From CAZTYI01 sp964466185 (GTDB lineage: Bacteria; Chlamydiota; Chlamydiia; Chlamydiales; SM23-39): a DNA stretch of 7,035 nucleotides. A program made the translations under genes and the position numbers. The notes under the pieces are model-generated. The model ran no database searches and was not told where the DNA came from. It saw nothing but the letters and a program-made list of their open reading frames with translations. Each line of letters begins with the position of its first letter. Within the stretch, counting starts at the first letter, position 1. Location of the stretch: NCBI GenBank assembly GCA_964466185.1, contig CAYXMS010000045.1, positions 1 through 7,035 of the forward strand. The letters run 5' to 3'. Positions 1-5,298 of this stretch are shown here, piece after piece.

Positions 1-39
1 AGAATGCCGGTTAAAGTGAATTTTAAAAAAGATGGGTAG
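1..39 (+). CDS. Possible 3' end of a plus-strand gene (partial)
   Basis: From the first base, frame 1 stays open for 12 codons (RMPVKVNFKKDG) and ends in TAG at 37-39. The other two plus frames hit stops within six codons. If real, this is the C-terminus of a gene entering from the left and converging on recF, whose stop is 20 bases further on. A stretch this short can be open by chance, and no family can be recognised from a basic dozen residues. I see no clear hairpin terminator in the gap at 40-58. It is listed so the edge is not taken as empty. Confidence 0.3.
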   Translation, partial: RMPVKVNFKKDG

Positions 40-58
40 AATTGCCGCTTACTCAGAG

Positions 59-1144
59 TTAAATAAGAATTTTTCCTTTTTTAATATTAATAGCTGAAAT
101 TTCTGATTCCTGTTCAAAAAATGGAGAAACTTTTTGGGCTGTAATAAATACTTGGTTAAAGTTTTTTAAAAGAGAATGGAAAAGATTTTCTCTTTTAGCA
201 TCTAAATGAGCGCCTAAATCGTCTATGTTTAAAATGGCAGGAGAGCCTATGCGCAAAGAAAGCAGACTGTATTCGGCAAGTCTTAAAGCAGAGGCCAGAG
301 TTCTTTTCTGTCCTTCAGAAGCAAAACTTTTTGCTATTTTTTGGTCTAAATAAAAAATAAAATCATCTCTATGCGGACCGACTTGCGTTGTTCTAAATTG
401 CAGGTCTTTAGAACGCATTTTTTCTAAAGTGTTTTTGTATTTCAAATACATTTTTGGGTTTTCTTCATCAAAATTTAAAGAAGGTACATATCGTAAATAA
501 AAAGGCTCTTTTTGGCCGGTTAATTGTGGGAGTAAATGCTCAAAAGGTTCTTTTAAATGCGCTATTAACTTGGCTCTTTTTTGCGTAATATAGACAGCAG
601 ATTTGGCTAGTTCTGCTTCATAAATGCTAATATTGGATAAAATATTTTTTTTAAGCAAAAAGTTTCTTTCTTTTAAAGCTTTGAAAAAACGGCCTAAATG
701 ATGAACATAAAGCGGATCGCTTTGTGCCAGATGCAAATTTAAAAATCGGCGGCGGATGGCCGGCGGACCTGTGATTAGTTCAACATCTTGAGGAGCGTGA
801 ACTGTTGACGGCATTAGACCTAAAAGTGAAGTGAAATTAGGCAGTGTCTGAGTGTTATGGGTAATCTTTTTAGTATTGCCGTCATAATAAATTTTAATTG
901 TTTGGGAAACCAGGTCTTTAATAATTTCAGCTTCCAAAAAGAAAAATTTTTCATCATGGCGAATTAAGTCAGAATAATTGCTGGTGCGAAAAGATCTTCC
1001 AGTAGAAAGTAAATAAATAGCTTCTAATAAATTAGTCTTGCCTTGGGCATTTTCTCCATAAATCAAATTGAGCTTAGGATGGAATCTAATAAACTCTTCT
1101 TTGAAATTGCGAAAATTATGTAAGCGCAGGGTTAAGAGCAGCAT
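59..1144 (-). CDS. recF: DNA replication and repair protein RecF
   Basis: RecF is an SMC/ABC-type ATPase that binds gapped DNA at ds/ss junctions and, with RecO and RecR, helps load RecA onto SSB-coated DNA. With the start used here (361 residues), the N-terminus MLLLTLRLHNFRNF matches the usual RecF opening. Walker A (GENAQGKTN) is at residues 30-38, a GPHRDD motif at 256-261, the ABC signature region (SEGQKR) at 276-281, and Walker B (AILNIDD) at 303-309, followed by a D-loop-like AHLD. Length is normal for the family. An in-frame ATG ten codons upstream (1174) would give 371 residues, but it has no Shine-Dalgarno sequence and adds residues outside the family N-terminus. The ATG at 1144 is preceded by GGGGAAG. 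The gene overlaps the end of dnaN by 29 bases, implying co-transcription and translational coupling. Confidence 0.96.
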   Translation of the reverse strand: MLLLTLRLHNFRNFKEEFIRFHPKLNLIYGENAQGKTNLLEAIYLLSTGRSFRTSNYSDLIRHDEKFFFLEAEIIKDLVSQTIKIYYDGNTKKITHNTQTLPNFTSLLGLMPSTVHAPQDVELITGPPAIRRRFLNLHLAQSDPLYVHHLGRFFKALKERNFLLKKNILSNISIYEAELAKSAVYITQKRAKLIAHLKEPFEHLLPQLTGQKEPFYLRYVPSLNFDEENPKMYLKYKNTLEKMRSKDLQFRTTQVGPHRDDFIFYLDQKIAKSFASEGQKRTLASALRLAEYSLLSLRIGSPAILNIDDLGAHLDAKRENLFHSLLKNFNQVFITAQKVSPFFEQESEISAINIKKGKILI

Positions 1145-2267
1145 TTTCTTCCCCAGCTGTTTCTGTATTTTCATTCAGTCGCATAGGCATAATCACAAAT
1201 AGCGCTCCAGTAGAATCTGTAATTACACCAGGATTGTAAGAATCAGAAAGAGAAAAATCAACCGTTTCATCTTTGCTGTGCCTTAAAATGTCTAAGAAAA
1301 AATATGGATTGAAAGCAATATCCAGTTTTTCTTTATGATAGTCTGCTGGCATGCTAACCGCTCCCTCTCCAATTTCTGAACTGTTGGCATTTAGATTTAA
1401 AGCTCCATCTGTAAAAGAAAATTTTACCGAACCGCTGCTGTCTGAAGTAAATAAAGAAATCTGACGCAATAAAGAAGATAATTCTTCCCTGTGCAGTTTT
1501 ACTGTAATTGGATTTTTCTGGGGAATTACTCTTTCTACATCCGGATACTGTCCGGAAAGTAATTTGGTGGTTAAAGATAGTTGTCCATTTTCTAAAAAGA
1601 CTTTGTCAGACATTAAACTAAGTGTCGCATGGCTTGAATTCTCATCAAGCATGCGAATCATTTCTTCAATGGCTTTTAAGGGAATAATGTAAGAGTCTTG
1701 AAAAGAATTGTCCAGTTCAATCTTGGTATAAGTTCTAGCTAAACGTTTGCCATCAGTTCCAATAAAAGAAGCTTGATTATTTTTAATCTGTAATAAAAGG
1801 CCGTTTAAAACATAACGGCTGTCGTCTCTTGCTGCGGCAAAAGAAGTTTTAGCTAAAATTTCTTTGAGTATCGATGGCGTAAATTTAATTTGTGCTTTGC
1901 CTTGGAATTCGGGAATAGTAGGGAATTCATTTTTATGCATGCCTTTGATCTTAAAAACTGAAGATCCTGCCAGAATTTCAGACATTTCCGGAGAAATTAA
2001 GGATATTTTAAGCTGCGGTGCTGTAATTTCTCTTACTAGTTGAAAAAACTTGCGGGCAGGTAAAGCAATAGATCCGCTTTGAATGACTTTGGCGACAGTT
2101 GCCGTGCGCATCGAGGTCGTTAAATCTGTAGCACTAATGATTAGTCTGTCTCCATTGGTTTCTATTAATACATTAGAAAGAATGGGAATTGCTGGTTTAT
2201 TAGAAATCAGAGTTTGAATTTTACTGATCGCACTAACAAGTTCTTGTTTTGAAACGACAACTTTCAT
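1116..2267 (-). CDS. dnaN: DNA polymerase III beta subunit (sliding clamp)
   Basis: The dimeric ring encircles DNA, tethers polymerase III and recruits other repair and replication proteins. The 383-residue protein covers all three clamp domains. Landmarks are SRYVLNG (150-156), TDGKRLA (171-177), SGQYPD (238-243), FNPYFFLDIL (319-328) and the terminal partner-binding segment VIMPMRL (358-364). In most bacteria the protein ends at or within a few residues of MPMRL. Here a 19-residue polar, Glu/Asn/Ala-rich tail follows (365-383), and its DNA overlaps the recF translation start. The start at 2267 is supported by AGAGGG four bases upstream and by the family opening MKVVVSKQEL. The gene has its own promoter in the 64-base gap after smpB, and recF follows as the second gene of the unit. 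The sequence resembles chlamydial clamps as I recall them. Confidence 0.97.
   Translation of the reverse strand: MKVVVSKQELVSAISKIQTLISNKPAIPILSNVLIETNGDRLIISATDLTTSMRTATVAKVIQSGSIALPARKFFQLVREITAPQLKISLISPEMSEILAGSSVFKIKGMHKNEFPTIPEFQGKAQIKFTPSILKEILAKTSFAAARDDSRYVLNGLLLQIKNNQASFIGTDGKRLARTYTKIELDNSFQDSYIIPLKAIEEMIRMLDENSSHATLSLMSDKVFLENGQLSLTTKLLSGQYPDVERVIPQKNPITVKLHREELSSLLRQISLFTSDSSGSVKFSFTDGALNLNANSSEIGEGAVSMPADYHKEKLDIAFNPYFFLDILRHSKDETVDFSLSDSYNPGVITDSTGALFVIMPMRLNENTETAGEENAALNPALT
1148..1154 (-). promoter_or_regulatory. Ribosome binding site that decides the recF start
   Basis: On the minus strand GGGGAAG lies three bases before the ATG at 1144-1142 and inside the last codons of dnaN. 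The competing upstream ATG at 1174 is preceded only by A/T-rich, G-poor sequence. This favours the shorter RecF. Confidence 0.6.
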
Positions 2268-2292
2268 ATTTCCCTCTGTTCTTTGAAACGAT

Positions 2293-2322
2293 AAAATAAG
2301 ATATTTCTTATAACCCTGTCAA
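2293..2322 (-). promoter_or_regulatory. Vegetative (sigma-70/sigma-66 type) promoter of dnaN-recF
   Basis: The minus strand has a perfect -35 box TTGACA (2322-2317), an 18-base spacer and a -10-like TATTTT (2298-2293). Transcription would start near 2286, giving a leader of about 20 bases that contains the AGAGGG ribosome binding site. This suggests that dnaN-recF can be expressed independently of smpB. The -10 box matches consensus at only four of six positions. Confidence 0.6.
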
Positions 2323-2331
2323 TATTTAAGT

Positions 2332-2796
2332 TTAACGCTTTAAGAATTTTTGCATAGTCCTTTTTTCTTCTTTTTCTTTGATTGAAGCTCTTTTGTCGTG
2401 CCGTTTTTTTCCTCTGCCTATAGCTAATTTAACTTTAACCAGGCCTTTTTTTAGAAAAAAATTAAGCGGTATCAATGAAAGTCCTTTTTCACTAGCTGTT
2501 TTTTTTAACTTTAAAATTTCTTTTTTGTGCATTAAAAGTTTTCTGTCCCTAGTTGGCTCATGATTGTGGGAACTGCCAAATTTATAAGGCGCAATATAAG
2601 AATTGATCAGCCATAACTGATTGTCTTGCTTGACGGTTATATAAGCCTCGTTTAAAGAACCGCCGCCGGATCTTAGCGATTTGATTTCAGTGCCCAAAAG
2701 AGCAATGCCGGATTCAAATTTTTCTAGAATTTCGTAGTTATGATAGGCTTTGCGGTTAGAGACTAGATCTTGATTGTTTTTTTTATTACTTGCCAT
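2332..2796 (-). CDS. smpB: SsrA (tmRNA)-binding protein SmpB
   Basis: SmpB binds the tRNA-like part of tmRNA and brings it to ribosomes stalled on mRNAs lacking a stop codon, so the nascent chain is tagged for degradation. The 154-residue protein is a normal length. Diagnostic segments are NRKAYHNYEI (14-23), the tmRNA-binding loop GTEIKSLRSGGGSL (35-48), PTRDRKLL (81-88) and GKKRHDKR (129-136). A Lys/Arg/Glu-rich C-terminal tail (137-154) corresponds to the segment that forms a helix in the empty mRNA channel. The start at 2796 has no good Shine-Dalgarno sequence. The only AGGA nearby sits in front of an out-of-frame ATG at 2813. smpB lies upstream of dnaN-recF on the same strand, 64 bases away. 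It is 89 bases beyond the stop of the 460-residue gene. Confidence 0.97.
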   Translation of the reverse strand: MASNKKNNQDLVSNRKAYHNYEILEKFESGIALLGTEIKSLRSGGGSLNEAYITVKQDNQLWLINSYIAPYKFGSSHNHEPTRDRKLLMHKKEILKLKKTASEKGLSLIPLNFFLKKGLVKVKLAIGRGKKRHDKRASIKEKEEKRTMQKFLKR

Positions 2797-2847
2797 AATT
2801 TTGATTTTAACATTTTTTCCTAAAAAAGAAAATATAGCTTAAATATA

Positions 2848-2876
2848 TACATATTTAGTAGTGTTTTTTTTGTAAA
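2848..2876 (-). promoter_or_regulatory. Candidate promoter of smpB
   Basis: On the minus strand TTTACA (2876-2871) is followed after 17 bases by TATGTA (2853-2848), inside a T/A-rich tract that offers several other -10-like hexamers. A near-perfect A/T dyad (2840-2857: TTAAATAT, ATAC loop, ATATTTAA-like) covers the -10. The -35 fit is good and the -10 poor, so the call is tentative. smpB may also be read from the upstream 460-residue gene, because no clear terminator is visible between them. Confidence 0.35.
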
Positions 2877-2885
2877 AAATATGGC

Positions 2886-4268
2886 TTAAATCTCAAAAAT
2901 TTTTTTGCCGAAATTAGTGACTTTGAAACAACAAACAGGTTTTTGACTCTCTGAGACTACATGGCCGATAGCTGTAATGCCAGCTTCATAAAGATAAGAA
3001 CAAATAACATGTTTAAAAAGTTTTTTTTCATCAGCAGAAAAAATCGGCAATTCATAAGAAATATTTTTACCTATACCGGTTAATTTGATGTTTTTATCAG
3101 GATCTAAAGGGATAATAATGCCTTCAACAAATTTATCTAAATCCAGCCATTCATGTTTTAAAGCACGTTCTATGCTTCCGGCAGCTGTTTTAATTTGTTC
3201 TTGGGAAAAGGGCATAAACTTAGTGGGATTTTCTAAAAGTTTAAGACTTTGCTTATCCATTGGCAGCTGTAAAAAATTTTCTAAATTATCTGTTGCTTGT
3301 AGTTTTCCTTCATGGATTTTAACTAATTTCAAAAAAAGAGCTTTAGGAAGCAATCGGGTACAAGGAGCAGATGTAATTTTTTCGTCTTGCATTGCCTTAG
3401 AAAGGGACAGCACATCATAAGCTAATGGATTTTCTATGATTTTTTGTAAGAATTTTATAAAATCCTCTAAAAATCCAAAATCGGAGACATGTTCTCTTTT
3501 AATTCGACTGTTGTCAGCAATTGTCGTAGGTTTGGTTTTTTGTAAAAACGTTAAATATTTTTGCCAATGCCAAAAAGGAACTATTTTTTCTTCCAGTCCA
3601 TTTTTTGTCTTATTGTAGGTTAAACAAAGTGCAAAACTGAATTCTAAAAAAAGTAAAATTTTGTGGAATTCAAAATCAGACAGTTTGTATTTTGATTTTA
3701 AAATAGGGGCTTTTGCTTCCAAATATGGACTAGTATACACTTCTTCAATCAGCTTTTGAAAAATATCATCTTTTTGTTTTAGCTCTTTCAGATGACGCTC
3801 AAAATTAGGGGGAGTTGATAAGAATTTATCTATGATAGACTGGAAAATGTTTGTAGATGTTTTAGGTAAAGCATACCAGGGAGGCAGTACATGAATAGGA
3901 ACTTTTTTTAAAAGATGATAGATAAATTCTAAATTTGGCTGGAAATCATCTTCAAAAGTTAGGATTTGAAAGTCAAAATATTTGCGCAGGCCTTTATCTA
4001 CTATTATCCATTCGCCCTGCAGATTTAAAAGCTCTGTGTTTTTTAATTTTTCCAAAGATTTTAAAATAAGATTTGGATCTTTGGATAAATCTTGATTATT
4101 GATAAATTCTGTCAGAGAAATTTTTAAAGGGCTGAATAAGATTTCTTCTAAAACGGCAATGTCTAAAGCTGTAAACTGAGAAATTAAAATCCGATTTTTA
4201 ATATCTTTTTTAAAATTATAATCAGATAAATTTAGTTTTATTTTTTTTGTTGTAGTTATATCTAACAT
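2886..4268 (-). CDS. Uncharacterised protein with N- and C-terminal winged-helix-like regions
   Basis: I do not recognise a named family for this 460-residue protein. It has no signal peptide and no membrane segment, so it is probably cytoplasmic. Residues about 33-100 read like a winged helix: a helix (TALDIAVLEEILFS), a helix around residues 66-77 (NLILKSLEKLKN), and a strand pair ending LLNLQGEWIIVDKGLRKYF. Residues about 365-460 follow another pattern: W374-L-D-L-D-K-F, then SYLYEAGITAIGHV (424-437), and the ending CFKVTNFGKKIFEI. That resembles the winged-helix N-terminal domain attached to bacterial XPB-type helicases (lWLGlvdlG ... frLTplGr), but no helicase motifs are present. The middle (110-350) is Lys/Leu-rich and helical. 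A weak GGA lies about 11 bases before the ATG at 4268. The gene is divergent from the exported-protein gene. A nucleic-acid-binding role is inference only. Confidence 0.85.
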   Translation of the reverse strand: MLDITTTKKIKLNLSDYNFKKDIKNRILISQFTALDIAVLEEILFSPLKISLTEFINNQDLSKDPNLILKSLEKLKNTELLNLQGEWIIVDKGLRKYFDFQILTFEDDFQPNLEFIYHLLKKVPIHVLPPWYALPKTSTNIFQSIIDKFLSTPPNFERHLKELKQKDDIFQKLIEEVYTSPYLEAKAPILKSKYKLSDFEFHKILLFLEFSFALCLTYNKTKNGLEEKIVPFWHWQKYLTFLQKTKPTTIADNSRIKREHVSDFGFLEDFIKFLQKIIENPLAYDVLSLSKAMQDEKITSAPCTRLLPKALFLKLVKIHEGKLQATDNLENFLQLPMDKQSLKLLENPTKFMPFSQEQIKTAAGSIERALKHEWLDLDKFVEGIIIPLDPDKNIKLTGIGKNISYELPIFSADEKKLFKHVICSYLYEAGITAIGHVVSESQKPVCCFKVTNFGKKIFEI

Positions 4269-4303
4269 AAAATGATATCCAAGAAAAAAGTGAAAATTAG
4301 AAT

Positions 4304-4333
4304 AGTATAAAAAAAATATTTTTACCAGTTGAA
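4304..4333 (-). promoter_or_regulatory. Candidate promoter of the 460-residue gene
   Basis: The minus strand carries TATACT (4309-4304), five of six matches to the -10 consensus, 18 bases after a poor -35 TTCAAC (4333-4328). The predicted start near 4297 leaves a leader of roughly 29 bases. The run of eight T just before the -10 makes the region easily melted. AACTGG lies directly at the -35 edge. Confidence 0.45.
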
Positions 4334-4400
4334 AAAACTTTTTAAGATAAGTTCAGGTTTTTAGCTTTTAAAATTACTAGCTGATTTGGCTGAAAAATAA

Positions 4401-4505
4401 ATGGAAAATATTTTTAGGTTGAAATTTTATGTAAATCTTGCAATAGCTAAAAAGAGTTCCGGTAAAAACTGGATTTATAAATTTTTGGAAAAGGGAGAGT
4501 TTTAA
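4401..4505 (+). CDS. Candidate 34-residue leader ORF coupled to the exported-protein gene
   Basis: An ATG at 4401 opens 34 codons that end in TAA at 4503-4505, sharing one base with the next gene's start codon (TAATG). The peptide begins MENIFRLKFYVNLAIAKK and is basic with aromatic residues; no family is recognised. The downstream gene's GGGAG ribosome binding site lies inside it, the usual arrangement for translational coupling. Against it, no Shine-Dalgarno sequence precedes 4401, and an open run of this length is not rare in A+T-rich DNA. A TATAAA at 4476 could also start transcription inside it. I treat it as a candidate only. Confidence 0.28.
   Translation: MENIFRLKFYVNLAIAKKSSGKNWIYKFLEKGEF
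4458..4481 (+). promoter_or_regulatory. Stem-loop and -10-like box before the exported-protein gene
   Basis: TCCGGT (4458-4463) can pair with ACTGGA (4468-4473) across an AAAA loop, six pairs including one G-T. TATAAA follows at 4476-4481, a good -10 match with no convincing -35 at 16-18 bases upstream. Initiation near 4488 would leave a leader of about 17 bases holding the GGGAG site. The dyad could be an operator just upstream of the -10 or, if transcription starts further upstream, an RNA hairpin. The evidence does not decide between these. Confidence 0.3.
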
Positions 4506-5263
4506 TGAAGTTTAATTTCGGACAAAAGCTTGTAGCTATAATCTTGTTTTTTAGCATTAACTTGGTTTATAGCATGGAAGTAGAGGAGCTGGTTATTAAA
4601 AATAAATCTTCTTCAGCTTGCATAAAATTACAAGTAGTTCAAAATAGTCCGCAAATGGTTTTCTTAGATCAGGACGGCTCGCAAAGATTGGTTCTGGCTG
4701 TAGATGATTTGGCTAAAATACTGTTAAAAAATGAAAATCAGGAAAATGCCTTGGAACTTAACGCTAAAAATGAGGGGACACTGCAGCTTTTCGATGGACA
4801 GGGAAAAGCTAAAATAACAGCTTCTACAACTGGCATTTTATTAAAAAATGAAAGCGAAAAAGTAGTTGGTTCTTTTTCTATTTTAAATGATGGCAGTGGC
4901 GGTTTCGGTTTGGCCGACCAAGAAGGCTTTGCTTCTGCTATTGTCAGAGGCGGTATGAACCCTTGTTTTGCTCTTTTTGGTAATAAACCAGATCCCATTG
5001 CAGCTTTAGGCGTTATGCAGCAAATACCACATTTGATTGTGTCCGGTAATTTGGGGAATGAAGGAATTTTAATCCATGGGGGAGAACATAGTGGCTTTAT
5101 GGTTTTAAACGAAACCGGACATCTGAAAGTTTTTATTAATAAAGATGGTATTTTTCAAAATCAGCAACAGACCAGTACTGAAGAAAAACCTAAATTTTTC
5201 TCTTTTTCAGATGAAAGAAAAATCCTTTTTCCAGATGAAAAAGATCAAAACTCTGTTAGATAG
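4505..5263 (+). CDS. Exported protein with tandem beta-type repeats, function unknown
   Basis: The 252-residue protein opens with a clear Sec signal peptide: basic n-region MKFNFGQK, hydrophobic core LVAIILFFSINL, and a likely cut after VYS (residue 23). No lipobox or later membrane segment is seen, so the product is periplasmic, secreted or surface-bound. Residues about 38-170 form some six loosely repeated units of 19-24 residues with the pattern hydrophobic strand, Asp/Asn-x-x-Gly turn, hydrophobic strand. Examples are MVFLDQDGSQRLVLAV, LQLFDGQGKAKITAS, FGLADQEGFASAIV and FALFGNKPDPIAALGV. A Gly-rich stretch follows (180-215), then a polar, charged tail (218-252). Such repeats usually build an elongated beta structure. 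The start is set by GGGAG seven bases upstream and by the signal peptide. The gene is divergent from the 460-residue gene and convergent with rarA. No enzymatic motif is seen. Confidence 0.88.
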   Translation: MKFNFGQKLVAIILFFSINLVYSMEVEELVIKNKSSSACIKLQVVQNSPQMVFLDQDGSQRLVLAVDDLAKILLKNENQENALELNAKNEGTLQLFDGQGKAKITASTTGILLKNESEKVVGSFSILNDGSGGFGLADQEGFASAIVRGGMNPCFALFGNKPDPIAALGVMQQIPHLIVSGNLGNEGILIHGGEHSGFMVLNETGHLKVFINKDGIFQNQQQTSTEEKPKFFSFSDERKILFPDEKDQNSVR

Positions 5264-5265
5264 TA

Positions 5266-5282
5266 ACTTTTGGTTAAAAAGT
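5266..5282. terminator. Weak hairpin between convergent genes
   Basis: ACTTTT (5266-5271) can pair with AAAAGT (5277-5282) around a five-base loop, in the 35-base gap between the stop of the exported-protein gene and the stop of rarA. The stem has one G-C pair and no strong T-run after it on either strand, so it is only a possible weak bidirectional terminator. Confidence 0.22.
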
Positions 5283-5298
5283 ATTAAGTTTATTAAAA

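Noticed and set aside
41..70. Possible hairpin after the recF stop on the minus strand
   Set aside because: The stem (CTTATTT against GAGTAAG) needs two G-T pairs and no T-run follows directly, so it is not a convincing terminator.
2378..2563. Plus-strand open frame of 61 codons inside smpB
   Set aside because: It lies antisense within a well-identified smpB, has low-complexity Phe/Leu/Ser composition and no family resemblance.
3085..3618. Two plus-strand open frames antisense to the 460-residue gene
   Set aside because: Both are shadows with no ribosome binding site and Ser/Phe/Cys-rich composition typical of antisense translation of Lys/Leu-rich coding DNA.
4358..4397. Long-range pairing TTTTTAGC with GCTGAAAAA in the divergent intergenic region
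   Set aside because: The loop is over 20 bases and the stem is mostly A-T with a wobble pair. There is no sign of a small RNA or riboswitch.
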